NCBI RefSeq assembly: GCF_004117855.1 | Contig: NZ_QWBW01000008.1 | Location: 158,219 to 222,218, forward strand | Reading direction: 5' to 3' | From: Modicisalibacter coralii | GTDB lineage: Bacteria > Pseudomonadota > Gammaproteobacteria > Pseudomonadales > Halomonadaceae | Length of the DNA stretch: 64,000 nucleotides | Part shown: in pieces, positions 38,069 to 47,713 of the stretch | How positions within the stretch are numbered: the first letter of the stretch is position 1 | Layout: every line of letters begins with the position of its first letter | Made by a program: the position numbers and the translations under genes | The notes under the pieces: model-generated | Database searches by the model: none | What the model was told of the DNA's origin: nothing | The model's input: only the letters and a program-made list of their open reading frames with translations

Positions 38069-39334
38069 TCAGCCGGCGAGGCTGATGAAGAAGCCGGCGA
38101 TCACCGCGGACATCAGGTTCGAGAGGGTGCCGGCAAGCACCGCCTTGAGGCCGAAACTGGCGATCTCGTGGCGCCGGTTGGGCGCCATGCTGCCCAGCCC
38201 GCCGAGCAGGATGGCGATCGACGACAGGTTGGCGAAGCCGCACAGCGCGAACGACAGCACCGCCTTGGTGTGGGCGCTCATCGCCTCGCCGGTGGCGGCG
38301 ACCACCTGCTCGCCGCTGATGTAGGGGGCGAGGTTGACGTAGGCAACGAACTCGTTGACCACCAGCTTCTGGCCGATGAAGGAGCCGGCCACGTTGGCCT
38401 CGTTCCAGGGAATGCCGAGCAGGAAGGCCAGCGGCGAGAACAGCCAGCCGAGGATCATCTCCAGGCTCAGGTCGTCCATGCCGAACCAGCCGCCGATGCC
38501 GCCGAGCAGGCCGTTGATCAGTGCGATCAGGGCGATGAAGGCGAGCAGCATGGCGCCGACGTTGGCGGCCAGCTGCAGGCCCGACGAGGCGCCGCCGGCG
38601 GCGGCATCGAGCACGTTGGACGGCTTGTCCTCGGCCTCGATCTGCTCGACGTGGGCGGTATCGTCGTCCGGCTTCTCGGTCTCGGGCATCAGGATCTTGG
38701 CGAACAGCAGCCCGCCCGGCGCGGCCATGAACGAGGCGGCCACCAGATACTCCATGGGGATGCCCAGCGCGGCATAGCCGCCCAGTACCGAGCCGGCCAC
38801 CGAGGCCAGCCCGCCGCACATCACCGCGAACAGCTCGGAGCGGGTCATGTTGGCGATGAAGGGACGGACCACCAGCGGGGCCTCGGTCTGGCCGACGAAG
38901 ATGTTGGCGGTGGCCGACATCGACTCGGTACGCGAGGTACCCAGCACCTTCTGCAGGGCGCCGCCGAGGATGCGGATCACCCACTGCATGATGCCCAGGT
39001 AATAAAGGACGGCGATCAGCGACGAGAAGAAGATGATCACCGGCAGTACCTTGATGGCGAAGATGAAGCCCACGCCGCTGCCCGGGTCGGCGAGGCTGCC
39101 GAACAGGAAGTTGATGCCGTCGTCGGCATAGGTCACCACCTGGCTGACCGCATCCGAGATGGTCTTGAGGACCGTCTGGCCGAAGGGCACGTAGAGCACG
39201 AAGGCGCCGACACCGGCCTGAATGGCGAAGGCACCGCCGACGGTGCGCAGGCGAATCGAGCGACGGCTGGAAGAAAACAGTACGGCGATCAGGATCAGCG
39301 TAGCCATCCCGACCAGACTCATGATTATTGTCAT
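38069..39334 (-). CDS. nupC: Concentrative nucleoside transporter (NupC/CNT family)
   Basis: A 421-residue inner-membrane nucleoside:cation symporter. Typical CNT features: the N-terminal helices ([20 protein letters not shown]), [52 protein letters not shown] (family GQTEAP motif for nucleoside and cation binding), [22 protein letters not shown], the second motif region [23 protein letters not shown], and [22 protein letters not shown] soluble loop of about 40 residues ([20 protein letters not shown]) lies mid-protein. First gene of the deo unit and divergent from deoR; operator and CRP-like sites lie about 250 bases upstream. Confidence 0.94.
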   Translation of the reverse strand: MTIIMSLVGMATLILIAVLFSSSRRSIRLRTVGGAFAIQAGVGAFVLYVPFGQTVLKTISDAVSQVVTYADDGINFLFGSLADPGSGVGFIFAIKVLPVIIFFSSLIAVLYYLGIMQWVIRILGGALQKVLGTSRTESMSATANIFVGQTEAPLVVRPFIANMTRSELFAVMCGGLASVAGSVLGGYAALGIPMEYLVAASFMAAPGGLLFAKILMPETEKPDDDTAHVEQIEAEDKPSNVLDAAAGGASSGLQLAANVGAMLLAFIALIALINGLLGGIGGWFGMDDLSLEMILGWLFSPLAFLLGIPWNEANVAGSFIGQKLVVNEFVAYVNLAPYISGEQVVAATGEAMSAHTKAVLSFALCGFANLSSIAILLGGLGSMAPNRRHEIASFGLKAVLAGTLSNLMSAVIAGFFISLAG

Positions 39335-39463
39335 GGGGCGTCCCTAGTTGCAGCGTGACGATGAAGTGGCGACAGCCGAGGCGGCAAGCCTCGTCCGGCC
39401 GGGATTATAGGGGGTCGACGCACGGCGCGTCGCGGCCGGCGACAGGGGCGGTGACGCTGCACC

Positions 39464-39482
39464 GATGGCGGGAAGCGCCATC
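39464..39482. other. Small hairpin in the nupC leader
   Basis: GATGGCG (39464-39470), loop GGAAG, CGCCATC (39476-39482): a perfect 7-bp stem in the gene-free 39335-39749 stretch, within the predicted nupC 5' leader. Role unknown. The rest of that leader (39335-39463) shows nothing I can name. Confidence 0.45.
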
Positions 39483-39585
39483 ACGGCAGGCCGGGCAAGC
39501 GGGGCGATCATCGGGGGATCCTCGTGATTGTCGTTGTGATCTTCGGGACATGACGCCGGGGACGAGGTCGGGCGTCGAATGTCGG

Positions 39586-39601
39586 TGTTAGTAACCTAAC
39601 A
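39586..39601. promoter_or_regulatory. DeoR operator-like palindrome
   Basis: TGTTAGTAACCTAACA is a perfect 6-4-6 inverted repeat. The E. coli DeoR operator, as I recall it, is TGTTAGAATTCTAACA: all 12 arm bases are identical and only the central four differ. It lies between nupC and deoR, and a close DeoR homologue is encoded 149 bases away, so I read it as the operator for the divergent transport/catabolism unit and probably for deoR itself. Confidence 0.8.
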
Positions 39602-39604
39602 GTG

Positions 39605-39625
39605 AATGTTATTTTTATCACATTT
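39605..39625. promoter_or_regulatory. CRP/Vfr-like binding site
   Basis: TGTTA (39607-39611), six bases, TCACA (39618-39622): one mismatch from TGTGA-N6-TCACA, with matching AT flanks (AATGTTAT and ATCACATTT). Its centre is 21 bp from the DeoR palindrome, about two helical turns. CRP control of deo genes is well known in E. coli; here it is inferred from sequence only. Confidence 0.55.
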
Positions 39626-39749
39626 TTAATCGCATCCCGTACGGGCTGTCAATCCGCCCAACGTCGGCACCGGCCGGGCGCTGGGCATTTGCCGGGATGT
39701 GCGCAACAATCGCTCGTGACGACGACCCAGCTCGAGGAGAGAAACGCCA

Positions 39750-40517
39750 ATGAAGGGCCGCAGTGCATTGCGTCTGGCGCGTCTGCGCGAGGCGCTGGCC
39801 CAGGGGGGGACCCTGCATCTGTCCGACGCCGCGCGACTGTGCGGGGTCTCGGAGATGACCATTCGCCGCGACGTGGCCGCCAGCGAGGGCACCATGACCT
39901 TCCTGGGCGGCCGGCTGGTGATGGCCAACGATCCGCAGTTCGCGCCGCTCTACGACCTCGACGAGCAGAAGGGTAGCCACCCCCTGGCCAAGAAGCGTCT
40001 GTGTCAGCGGGCGGCGTCGTTCATCGAGGAGGGCGACACCCTGTTCATCGACTGCGGCACCACCCTGCTGCCGCTGGTGGGCATGCTCGCTCCGGAGCGA
40101 CAGCTGACGGTGGTCACCTACGCCCTCAACGTGGCCAACGCGGTGAGTCATCTCTCCAATGTCCGGCTGGTGCTGCTCGGCGGGCTCTTCCATGCCGCCT
40201 CGTCGTCGTTCGAGAGCGACGACATGGCGGCGGCGATCCGCCGCCTGGGGATCAACAAGGCCTTCATTTCGGCGGCCGGGGTACACGTCGACAAGGGCGC
40301 CAGTTGTTTCCACTTCCACGAGGTGGGGCCCAAGCAGGCGGCGATCGCCAATGCCGAGCGGCGCATCCTGGTCGCCGACGACAGCAAGTTCGGCGTCGTG
40401 CGCCCGGCGTACTTCGCCACCCTCGACGAGTTCGACGTGATCGTCACCGACAGCGAGGCGGGGCGCCAGCTGTCGACCCGCGAATCCCGGGGCCTGCCAC
40501 GGGTGATGATCGCCTGA
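39750..40517 (+). CDS. deoR: DeoR-family repressor of the deoxyribonucleoside genes
   Basis: 255 residues, clearly the DeoR of the deo regulon rather than a general sugar DeoR. The N-terminal helix-turn-helix reads LHLSDAARLCGVSEMTIRRDV (E. coli: LHLKDAAALLGVSEMTIRRDL), followed by the FLGGRLVM wing. The effector domain (about 75-240) keeps DTLFIDCGTTLLPLV, CGTT phosphate-sugar loop, LLGGLFHAASSSFES, SAAGVHVDKGASCFHFHEVG and VADDSKFGVVRPAYF, each with a close E. coli counterpart. The likely inducer is deoxyribose-5-phosphate. GAGGAGA (39734-39740) precedes the ATG. Divergent from nupC-deoCABD-cdd, with the operator between. Confidence 0.93.
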   Translation: MKGRSALRLARLREALAQGGTLHLSDAARLCGVSEMTIRRDVAASEGTMTFLGGRLVMANDPQFAPLYDLDEQKGSHPLAKKRLCQRAASFIEEGDTLFIDCGTTLLPLVGMLAPERQLTVVTYALNVANAVSHLSNVRLVLLGGLFHAASSSFESDDMAAAIRRLGINKAFISAAGVHVDKGASCFHFHEVGPKQAAIANAERRILVADDSKFGVVRPAYFATLDEFDVIVTDSEAGRQLSTRESRGLPRVMIA

Positions 40518-40892
40518 TCGGGAACCCGACGGGGAACGGTCTGTCATAGCGGGAGCGCCGGGGCCATCCGGCGTCGCTTTTCACGGTCGCTGCCTTATAC
40601 TTTTGGCGTACTTTCGTCAAGATGCGCACCCCTGCGGCAAATCGTCCCTTCTCATTCATCAGCCATTCACAGACAATGCGCGCGTTCTGCGGCAAGGGCA
40701 GACCGGCCATCGACGCTCGCTGGATTTCCGCCAGCACGCCATCTCTGACAGCGTCTGCCGGACAGCGCTCCCGCCCTGTCGACTTGCCGAACAGGCGTCG
40801 TGGCAACCCGTTGTTGCGCTAGCCCCTCCCGCTAGGTGTACTGGCAACGGTCTCGGCCGATGGCCGTCTCCATGCTCTGACGAGGTCGTGAG
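40518..40892. other. Gene-free stretch before the cyo operon
   Basis: This 375-base interval holds no gene I can support; minus-strand frames across it lack family features. A -10-like TATACT lies at 40596-40601 with no strong -35, and the cyoA Shine-Dalgarno is a loose GAGGTCGTGAG. It presumably contains the cyo promoter. Confidence 0.5.
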
Positions 40893-41807
40893 ATGAGGAA
40901 AAAGAAATACCCGCGTATTTTCAACATCTTGCCGCTTCTGCTGCCGCTATTGCTGAGTGGTTGCGGGTCGGCATTGATGGATCCCAAGGGGGAGATCGGC
41001 AACGAGCTCAAGTCGCTGATTCTGACGGCCTTCGGCTTGATGCTGATCGTCGTTATCCCGGTAATCGTGATGACGATCCTTTTCGCTTGGCGGTATCGTC
41101 ATTCCAACCTGATGGCCAAGTACGCGCCGGAGTGGTCGCACTCCAACGCGATCGAAGTGGTCGTGTGGCTGATCCCCTGCGTGATCATCGTCTTCCTGGC
41201 GATCCTCACCTGGAACACCTCGCACTCGCTCGACCCGCACAAGCCGATCGCCGACAAGGAGGACACGCTGCAGGTCGAGGTCGTCGCGCTCGACTGGAAG
41301 TGGTTGTTCATCTATCCGGAGCAGGGTATCGCCACGGTCAACGAGCTCGCGCTGCCGGTGGACAAGCCGGTGCACTTCCGCGTGACCTCGGGATCGGTGA
41401 TGAACTCCTTCATGGTGCCCGCGCTGGGTAGTCAGATCTATGCCATGGCCGGCATGGACAACGACGTCTACCTGGTTGCCAACGAGAAGGGCGTCTATAC
41501 CGGTCGTTCCACCAACTTCAGCGGTGAAGGCTTCGCCGAGATGACCTTCGATACGCACGTCACGTCCGAGCAGGACTTCCAGGCGTGGGTCGACAAGGTG
41601 CGTGGCGGGGCGGATACCCTGGCGTACCCCGACGGGTACCGGAAGCTGGCCAAGCCGACCGAAGATGCACCGGTCCAGTACTTCTCGAGCGTTTCACCGG
41701 AACTCTATCAAGACATCATCGACAGCTTCCGTTACGGAAACGGTGGTCGCGACGAGCATGCCGGAGAGCATGGCGAAACGTCCATGAGCGCGGAGGCAGC
41801 GGAGTAA
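40893..41807 (+). CDS. cyoA: Cytochrome bo3 ubiquinol oxidase subunit II
   Basis: 304 residues. Lipoprotein signal with lipobox LLSGC (about residues 20-24), two membrane helices (about 42-66 and 87-108) and a periplasmic cupredoxin domain (about 125-235). The domain keeps [20 protein letters not shown] and [20 protein letters not shown], where CuA-type cytochrome c oxidases have Cys ligands; their absence is the mark of a quinol oxidase. The C-terminal part carries the COX-aromatic-rich motif region ([19 protein letters not shown]). First gene of cyoABCDE; four bases separate it from cyoB. Confidence 0.96.
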   Translation: MRKKKYPRIFNILPLLLPLLLSGCGSALMDPKGEIGNELKSLILTAFGLMLIVVIPVIVMTILFAWRYRHSNLMAKYAPEWSHSNAIEVVVWLIPCVIIVFLAILTWNTSHSLDPHKPIADKEDTLQVEVVALDWKWLFIYPEQGIATVNELALPVDKPVHFRVTSGSVMNSFMVPALGSQIYAMAGMDNDVYLVANEKGVYTGRSTNFSGEGFAEMTFDTHVTSEQDFQAWVDKVRGGADTLAYPDGYRKLAKPTEDAPVQYFSSVSPELYQDIIDSFRYGNGGRDEHAGEHGETSMSAEAAE

Positions 41808-41811
41808 CGTT

Positions 41812-43791
41812 ATGTTCGGAAAACTCACTCTCGAGGCGATCCCGTTCCACGAGCCGATCATCATGGTCACGGCCACGGTGATCGCTCTCGTCGGCGCGCT
41901 GATCGTCGGCGGACTCACCTACTATCGCAAGTGGGGCTATCTGTGGTCGGAGTGGATCACCTCCATCGATCACAAGAAGATCGGCATCATGTATTTCCTG
42001 GTGGCGCTGGTCATGCTGATCCGCGGCTTCGCCGACGCGATCATGATGCGTACCCAGCAGGCCCTGGCCGCCGGCGGTGCCGAAGGCTATCTGCCGCCGC
42101 ACCACTATGATCAGATCTTCACCGCCCACGGCGTGATCATGATCTTCTTCGTCGCCATGCCCATGGTCATCGGCCTGATGAACCTGGTGGTGCCGCTGCA
42201 GATCGGCGCGCGCGACGTGGCCTTCCCGTTCATGAACAACCTGAGCTTCTGGCTGTTCGCCGCGGGTGTCGTGCTGGTCAACATCTCGCTGGTGGTCGGC
42301 GAATTCGCCAAGACCGGCTGGCTGGCCTATGCGCCATTGTCGGAGTTGCAATACAGTCCGGGGGTCGGCGTCGACTACTGGATATGGGCGTTGCAGATAT
42401 CGGGGATCGGCACGACCCTGACCGGTATCAACTTCTTCGTCACCATCATGAAGATGCGTACCAAGGGCATGAAGCTGTTCCGCATGCCGATCTTCACTTG
42501 GACCGCGCTGTGCGCCAACGTGCTGATCATCGCCTCGTTCCCGATCCTCACGGCGACCATCGCGATGCTGACGCTGGACCGCTATCTGGGCATGCATTTC
42601 TTCACGAATGACATGGGCGGCAACCAGATGATGTACGTCAACTTGATCTGGGCCTGGGGCCACCCGGAGGTGTACATCCTGATCCTGCCGGCCTTCGGTG
42701 TGTTCTCGGAGGTCATCGCGACCTTCTCCAAGAAGCGCCTGTTCGGCTACAACACCATGGTCTGGGCGACGGTGGCGATCACCTTCCTGTCGTTCATCGT
42801 CTGGCTGCACCACTTCTTCACCATGGGTGCCGGCGCTAACGTCAACGCCTTCTTCGGGATCGCCACGATGATCATCGCGATACCCACCGGCGTGAAGATA
42901 TTCAACTGGCTGTTCACCATGTATCGCGGGCGGGTCCAGTTCACCTCCCCGGTGCTGTGGACCGTGGGCTTCATCATCACCTTCACCCTGGGTGGCATGA
43001 CCGGTGTGATGCTGGCCGTGCCGGGTGCCAACTTCGTGCTCCACAACAGCCTGTTCGTGATCGCGCACTTCCACAACGTGATCATCGGCGGCGTGGTGTT
43101 CGGCATGTTGGCGGGTTACGCCTACTGGTTCCCCAAGGCGTTCGGCTTCAAGCTCGACGAGAAGTGGGGCAAGCGCAGTTTCTGGTGCTGGCTGGTCGGT
43201 TTCTACATGGCCTTCATGCCGCTGTACGTGCTGAGCTTCTACGGTGCCATGCGTCGCATGCAGTCCTACGAGAACACCGAGTGGCAGCCGCTGATGCTGG
43301 TCGCCTGGGTCGGTGCCTTCATCATCCTGCTGGGCATCGCCTGCACCGTGATCCAGTTGATCGTCAGTATCCGTGATCGCAAGAAGAACGCCGATCTCAC
43401 CGGTGACCCGTGGGATGGCCGGACCCTGGAGTGGGCCGTGTCCTCACCGCCCCCGTACTACAACTTCGCGCATCTGCCGGAAGTCAACTCCATCGACCAT
43501 TTCTGGGAGATGAAGAAGCAGGAAGGCTTCACCGCGCAGGCACCGACGCATTACAGCGACGTGCACATGCCGAAGAACACCGCGGCGGGTCCGATCATGG
43601 GCATCATCAGCATCGTGCTGGGCTTCGCTCTGATCTGGCACATCTGGTGGCTGGCCGGGCTGAGCGCCGCCGGGATGTTCGTGGCCTTCCTGATGCGGAT
43701 CTTCAACGAGAACATCGACTACCACGTCCCCGCGGCGGAAGTCGAACGCATCGAGCGCGAGCACCATAAACGGCTGGAGATGCAGGCGTAA
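41812..43791 (+). CDS. cyoB: Cytochrome bo3 ubiquinol oxidase subunit I
   Basis: 659 residues, the catalytic subunit that reduces O2 to water and pumps protons. Haem and copper ligands are in place: low-spin haem His in [11 protein letters not shown], CuB His and the cross-linked Tyr in [14 protein letters not shown], the CuB pair in WLHHFFTMG, and the haem ligands in [12 protein letters not shown]. The N-terminal helix before the common core ([12 protein letters not shown] region) and the C-terminal extension (residues about 540-659, with helices [21 protein letters not shown]) are typical of CyoB. Two bases separate it from cyoC. Confidence 0.97.
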   Translation: MFGKLTLEAIPFHEPIIMVTATVIALVGALIVGGLTYYRKWGYLWSEWITSIDHKKIGIMYFLVALVMLIRGFADAIMMRTQQALAAGGAEGYLPPHHYDQIFTAHGVIMIFFVAMPMVIGLMNLVVPLQIGARDVAFPFMNNLSFWLFAAGVVLVNISLVVGEFAKTGWLAYAPLSELQYSPGVGVDYWIWALQISGIGTTLTGINFFVTIMKMRTKGMKLFRMPIFTWTALCANVLIIASFPILTATIAMLTLDRYLGMHFFTNDMGGNQMMYVNLIWAWGHPEVYILILPAFGVFSEVIATFSKKRLFGYNTMVWATVAITFLSFIVWLHHFFTMGAGANVNAFFGIATMIIAIPTGVKIFNWLFTMYRGRVQFTSPVLWTVGFIITFTLGGMTGVMLAVPGANFVLHNSLFVIAHFHNVIIGGVVFGMLAGYAYWFPKAFGFKLDEKWGKRSFWCWLVGFYMAFMPLYVLSFYGAMRRMQSYENTEWQPLMLVAWVGAFIILLGIACTVIQLIVSIRDRKKNADLTGDPWDGRTLEWAVSSPPPYYNFAHLPEVNSIDHFWEMKKQEGFTAQAPTHYSDVHMPKNTAAGPIMGIISIVLGFALIWHIWWLAGLSAAGMFVAFLMRIFNENIDYHVPAAEVERIEREHHKRLEMQA

Positions 43792-43793
43792 TC

Positions 43794-44408
43794 ATGGCAA
43801 CCGATACTCTTACCAACCACGACGCTCATGCTCACGAGCATGAGCACCACGACGCCGGGGACACCAAGGTCTTCGGCTTCTGGATCTACCTGATGAGCGA
43901 CCTGATCATCTTCGGGTCACTCTTCGCCGCCTATGCCGTGCTCTCGCCGAACACGGCCGGCGGCCCCACGCCGGGGGAGATCTTCGAACTGCCGTTCGTG
44001 CTGGTCGAGACCTTCCTGCTGCTGTTCAGTAGTTTCACGTACGGCATGGCCGTACTGGCGATGAACGACGACAAGGCCGCCCAGGTCCGCAACTGGCTGG
44101 TGATCACCTTCCTGCTGGGTGCCGGCTTCGTGGGGATGGAGATCTACGAATTCCATCACCTGATCGTCGAAGGCTTCGGTCCGGATCGCAGCGCCTTCCT
44201 GTCGTCGTTCTTCACCCTGGTCGGGACCCACGGGACCCACGTGACCTTCGGGCTGATCTGGATCCTGGTGATGGTCTATCAGGTTTCCACCAAGGGTCTG
44301 ACCCCCACGACGCGGCCGCGGATCATGTGCCTGAGCCTGTTCTGGCACTTCCTGGACATCGTCTGGATCTGCGTGTTCACCATCGTCTATCTGATGGGAG
44401 TACTCTGA
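43794..44408 (+). CDS. cyoC: Cytochrome bo3 ubiquinol oxidase subunit III
   Basis: 204 residues with five membrane helices, as in E. coli CyoC, after a His-rich N-terminus ([22 protein letters not shown]). Family stretches: [57 protein letters not shown] with the Glu equivalent to the subunit-III carboxylate, [14 protein letters not shown] and [18 protein letters not shown]. Subunit III stabilises the oxidase. One base separates it from cyoD. Confidence 0.96.
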   Translation: MATDTLTNHDAHAHEHEHHDAGDTKVFGFWIYLMSDLIIFGSLFAAYAVLSPNTAGGPTPGEIFELPFVLVETFLLLFSSFTYGMAVLAMNDDKAAQVRNWLVITFLLGAGFVGMEIYEFHHLIVEGFGPDRSAFLSSFFTLVGTHGTHVTFGLIWILVMVYQVSTKGLTPTTRPRIMCLSLFWHFLDIVWICVFTIVYLMGVL

Positions 44409-44409
44409 T

Positions 44410-44736
44410 ATGAGTGGTTCACACACCGCACCCGGTGGTGCCAGCCACGGCAGCACCAAGACCTACATCACCGGTCTGATCCTGTCGATCGTGCTGACGG
44501 TCATCCCGTTCGGCATGGTGATGAGCGGTGGCTTCAGCACCTCGGCGACCCTGATCACGATCCTGATCATGGCGGTGCTGCAGGTACTCGTGCAGCTGAT
44601 CATGTTCATGCACCTGGACAGCAAGTCGGAAGAGGGCTGGAACCTGATCTCGATCGTCTTCGCGCTGTCCATCCTCGTGCTGATCGTCGGGGGTTCGATC
44701 TGGATCATGCACAATCTTATGATCAATACGATGTGA
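44410..44736 (+). CDS. cyoD: Cytochrome bo3 ubiquinol oxidase subunit IV
   Basis: 108 residues with three membrane helices (about 20-42, 45-68 and 77-102), preceded by a short polar N-terminus ([22 protein letters not shown]). The [19 protein letters not shown] loop between helices two and three is the family signature. It helps CuB incorporation in E. coli. Its last bases overlap the GTG of cyoE (GTGA, 44733-44736). Confidence 0.94.
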   Translation: MSGSHTAPGGASHGSTKTYITGLILSIVLTVIPFGMVMSGGFSTSATLITILIMAVLQVLVQLIMFMHLDSKSEEGWNLISIVFALSILVLIVGGSIWIMHNLMINTM

Positions 44737-45638
44737 GCGACCTGATCGTGATGATCAAGCGCTACTATTCCCTGACCAAGCCGGGAATCATCTTCGGCAA
44801 CCTGATCTCCGTGGCGGGGGGGTTCTTCCTCGCCTCGCGGGGGGACGTGGACTTCACGCTCCTGCTCGCCACGGTGGTCGGGCTGGCCCTGGTGATCGCT
44901 TCGGGATGCGCGTTCAACAACTACATCGACCGCGACATCGACCGTCTGATGGAGAGGACCCAGGATCGGGTCCTCGTCCAGGGGCTGGTCTCGCCGCGCG
45001 CCACGCTGGTCTTCGCCACGCTGCTGGGTATCGCCGGTTTCGCGGTCCTGTATTGGGGAACCAACCTTCTGGCCGTGCTGTTCGCGGCGCTCGGGTTCGG
45101 CGTCTACGTGGGGCTCTACAGCCTCTACCTGAAACGCCATTCGGTCTACGGCACCCTGGTGGGCAGCCTGTCCGGCGCCGCACCGCCGGTGGTCGGCTAC
45201 GTCGCCGTGAGCAACCGGTTCGACCTCGGCGCACTGACCCTGCTGCTGATCTTCTGCCTGTGGCAGATGCCGCACTCGTACGCCATCGCCATCTTCCGCT
45301 TCAAGGACTATCGCGCGGCGTCGATTCCGGTACTGCCGGTGCTCAGGGGGGTGAAGACCGCCAAGCACTACATCACCGGCTACATCCTCGCCTTCCTGGC
45401 CGCCACGCTGATGCTGAGCCTCACCGGCTACGCCGGTTACGGCTATTTCATCATCGCCGCGGCCATGGGCGGCTACTGGCTGTACATGGCGCTGACCGGC
45501 TATCGTGCCGGCAACGACGAGGCCTGGGCGAAGAAGGTCTTCGTCTTCTCGATCTTCACCATCACCGCGCTGAGCGTGATGATGTCGATCGACTTCCAGT
45601 TGCCCGGCTCGCCGGTGCTGTGGACGTCGCTGCGCTGA
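44733..45638 (+). CDS. cyoE: Protohaem IX farnesyltransferase (haem O synthase)
   Basis: 301 residues, UbiA-type prenyltransferase of the inner membrane that makes haem O for the oxidase encoded upstream. It shows the prenyl-diphosphate motif in [18 protein letters not shown] (about residues 66-83) and the [28 protein letters not shown] segment (about 131-158), with about eight or nine membrane helices. The likely start is GTG 44733, overlapping the cyoD stop; ATG 44751 is an in-frame alternative. A terminator follows at 45670. Confidence 0.95.
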   Translation: MSDLIVMIKRYYSLTKPGIIFGNLISVAGGFFLASRGDVDFTLLLATVVGLALVIASGCAFNNYIDRDIDRLMERTQDRVLVQGLVSPRATLVFATLLGIAGFAVLYWGTNLLAVLFAALGFGVYVGLYSLYLKRHSVYGTLVGSLSGAAPPVVGYVAVSNRFDLGALTLLLIFCLWQMPHSYAIAIFRFKDYRAASIPVLPVLRGVKTAKHYITGYILAFLAATLMLSLTGYAGYGYFIIAAAMGGYWLYMALTGYRAGNDEAWAKKVFVFSIFTITALSVMMSIDFQLPGSPVLWTSLR

Positions 45639-45669
45639 CGGCAGTGTCGCCCGGCTTCCCGTGCTCTCG

Positions 45670-45700
45670 AAAGCCATGCGCTCCGGCGTGTGGCTTTTTT
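45670..45700 (+). terminator. Rho-independent terminator of the cyo operon
   Basis: AAAGCCA (45670-45676) pairs with TGGCTTT (45691-45697); the arms extend inward with GCGC/GGCGT-type pairs, and the run continues to six T (45695-45700). It lies 31 bases after the cyoE stop. Confidence 0.85.
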
Positions 45701-45779
45701 CGTTGTCGCGGCAATGTGCCCGCTGTCTACACTGAGGGCAACGCGGGGACGGGCCTCGCGGTCTCGAGGAGGGAGCGAG

Positions 45780-46370
45780 ATGAGCGACGAGGTCAGGATT
45801 CATCCGGTGGTTGACGAGGGCATGCCGCCGGCAAGCGACGACTTCGCGGGGGGCGCCCTGGTCTGCCACTGTGCCGAGCATCAGGTCGTGGTGGCGGTAC
45901 ACGAACAGTGCATGCACAACCACGTCTGTGGCTGCACGCGCTGCTGGAAGCCCGCCGGCGCGCTGTTCTCGATGGTTGCCGTGGTGCCGCGCGAGAGCGT
46001 CAGCGTGCTCGCCCACGAGGAAAAGCTCGAGATCGCCGACGAGCAGGCAGCGATCCAGCGTCACGCCTGCCGGGAGTGCGGCGTGCATCTGTTCGGACGC
46101 ATCGAGGATACCGCGCATCCCTTCCACGGGCTCGACTTCATCCACCCCGAGCTTTCCCGCGAGACCGGCTGGGCGCCACCGACCTTCGCCGCCTATGTCT
46201 CGTCGATCATCGAGTCGGGGGCGGATCCGCAGAACATGGCCAATGTCCGCGCGCGTCTCGAGGAGCTCGGGCTCGAGCCCTACGACTGCCTGTCGCCGTC
46301 GCTGATGGACGCCATCGCCATCCATCGGGCGAAGGCCAATGGGGTGCTGGGCGGCGAGCGCGCCGCCTGA
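45780..46370 (+). CDS. gfa: S-(hydroxymethyl)glutathione synthase (glutathione-dependent formaldehyde-activating enzyme)
   Basis: Speeds the addition of glutathione to formaldehyde, the first step of formaldehyde detoxification. 196 residues with zinc-binding Cys motifs of the Gfa family: [30 protein letters not shown] and [16 protein letters not shown]. The C-terminal half ([19 protein letters not shown]) matches the longer, true Gfa rather than the shorter Gfa-like domain proteins. GAGGAGGGAG (45766-45775) decides the start at 45780. The expected partners (frmA/adhC and fghA) are not adjacent. Confidence 0.92.
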   Translation: MSDEVRIHPVVDEGMPPASDDFAGGALVCHCAEHQVVVAVHEQCMHNHVCGCTRCWKPAGALFSMVAVVPRESVSVLAHEEKLEIADEQAAIQRHACRECGVHLFGRIEDTAHPFHGLDFIHPELSRETGWAPPTFAAYVSSIIESGADPQNMANVRARLEELGLEPYDCLSPSLMDAIAIHRAKANGVLGGERAA

Positions 46371-46421
46371 GCCGAAGCGGCTGCGCGGGACCGGAGGAAG
46401 CGGCCGGCCCCGCGCGTTAGC

Positions 46422-47549
46422 TCAGCCGGTAACGCGCTCCAGCGCGCGTTCCAGGGTGGCCACGCTGCGTTCGACGTCGTAGAGCTTGTCGAGGCCGAAC
46501 AGGCCGATGCGGAAGGTGGCGAAGTCGTCACCTTCGTCGCACATCAGTGGCACGCCTGCGGCGACCTGCAAGCCGGCGTCCTTGAATCGGCCCGCGACGC
46601 CTGTATCGTCGGTGTAGCTGACCACCACCCCGGGGGCCTGGAAACCCTCGGCCGCCACGCTGGGGAAGCCGCGCTCGACGAGCCGGGCACGAACCCGCTC
46701 GCCAAGCGCCCACTGCGCCTCGCGCAGGCGCTCCAGCCCGTAGGCTTCGGCCTCGTGCATCACGTCGCGCAGCCGTGTCAGACCGTCGGTGGGCAGGGTC
46801 GCGTGGTAGGCGTGGCCACCGTTCTCGTAGGCTTCCATGATCGACAGCCACTTGCGCAGATCGGCGGCGAAGCTGGTGCTGGTGGTGGCATCGATGCGCC
46901 GCCGCGCCTCGGCACTCAGCATCACCAGGCCGCAGCAGGGTGATGCACTCCAGCCCTTCTGCGGGGCGCTGATCAGGATGTCGACGCCGGTGGCCTGCAT
47001 GTCGACCCAGAGGGTGCCCGAGGCGATGCAGTCGAGGACCAGCAGCCCGCCGACCTCGTGGACGGCCTCGGCAAGGCGCCCGAGATAGTCGTCCGGCAGC
47101 AACATGCCGCAGGCGGTCTCGACGTGGGGCGCGAAGACCAGGTCGGGCCGCTCCTCGCGGATCGTCGCCACCACCGCGTCGATCGGCGCCGGGGCGAAGG
47201 GGGCCTGCGCGCCTTCGCCCTGACGGCGCGCCTTGAGGACGTGGCTGTCGGCGGGAATGTCGCCCATCTCGAAGATCTGCGTCCAGCGATAGCTGAACCA
47301 GCCGTTGCGGATCACCAGGCAGCGCCTGCCGGTGGCGAACTGGCGGGCCACCGCTTCCATGCCGAAGGTACCGCTGCCGGGGACGATGGCCACGGCGTCG
47401 GCCCGGTAGACGGCCTTCAGCGAGTGCGACAGGTCACGCATCACGCCCTGGAAGGCCTGCGACATGTGATTCAGCGAGCGGTCGGTATAGACCACCGAAT
47501 ACTCCAGCAGGCCGTCGGGATCGACATCGGGGAGCAGGCCGGGCATCAT
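46422..47549 (-). CDS. Class V PLP aminotransferase (serine/alanine-glyoxylate aminotransferase-like)
   Basis: 375 residues, fold-type I PLP enzyme. Motifs: VPGSGTFGMEAVARQF (cofactor phosphate loop), HVETACGMLLPDDYL, LLVLDCIASGTLWVDMQATGVDILISAPQKGWSASP with the PLP Asp (DCIAS) and the Schiff-base Lys in APQKGW, and the C-terminal MCDEGDDFATFRIGLFGLDKL. The family includes serine-glyoxylate, alanine-glyoxylate and phosphonate aminotransferases; the exact substrate pair is unresolved. AGGAGAACG lies just upstream of tandem ATGs (47549 and 47546). Divergent from an EamA transporter, with a TGTATACA palindrome between. Confidence 0.85.
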   Translation of the reverse strand: MMPGLLPDVDPDGLLEYSVVYTDRSLNHMSQAFQGVMRDLSHSLKAVYRADAVAIVPGSGTFGMEAVARQFATGRRCLVIRNGWFSYRWTQIFEMGDIPADSHVLKARRQGEGAQAPFAPAPIDAVVATIREERPDLVFAPHVETACGMLLPDDYLGRLAEAVHEVGGLLVLDCIASGTLWVDMQATGVDILISAPQKGWSASPCCGLVMLSAEARRRIDATTSTSFAADLRKWLSIMEAYENGGHAYHATLPTDGLTRLRDVMHEAEAYGLERLREAQWALGERVRARLVERGFPSVAAEGFQAPGVVVSYTDDTGVAGRFKDAGLQVAAGVPLMCDEGDDFATFRIGLFGLDKLYDVERSVATLERALERVTG

Positions 47550-47560
47550 CGTTCTCCTGT

Positions 47561-47574
47561 TTCTGTATACAAAG
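47561..47574. promoter_or_regulatory. TGTATACA palindrome upstream of the aminotransferase
   Basis: TGTATACA (47564-47571) within TTCTGTATACAAAG lies 14 bases upstream of the aminotransferase start, in the divergent 164-base gap. GntR-family (FadR-type) operators often have a GTATAC core, so this is a candidate operator; no such regulator is in the window. Confidence 0.35.
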
Positions 47575-47713
47575 TCTCAGGATATTCGCTGGCACCGGCT
47601 TCGGCCAGGCGTGATCCGCGTCTTTTTGCCCGGTCTGCAGATGATCATGCTGGCCTTCCCCGGCAAGGGCCTGTTCCGACCCTTGCCTTTCCCTTCGACC
47701 CGACGATGCGACG

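Noticed and set aside
40444..40806. A 120-codon minus-strand frame overlapping the end of deoR and the gap before cyoA
   Set aside because: It overlaps deoR by 74 bases, has no ribosome binding site or family resemblance, and reads as low-complexity Arg/Pro/Gly sequence.
46413..46432. A possible tRNA or RNA gene in the spacer between gfa and the aminotransferase gene (GCGTTAGCTCAGCCGGTAAC looks like a tRNA 5' half)
   Set aside because: The GTTAGCTCAG-like string is the end of the aminotransferase gene read on the plus strand; no acceptor stem, anticodon arm or T arm can be drawn around it.
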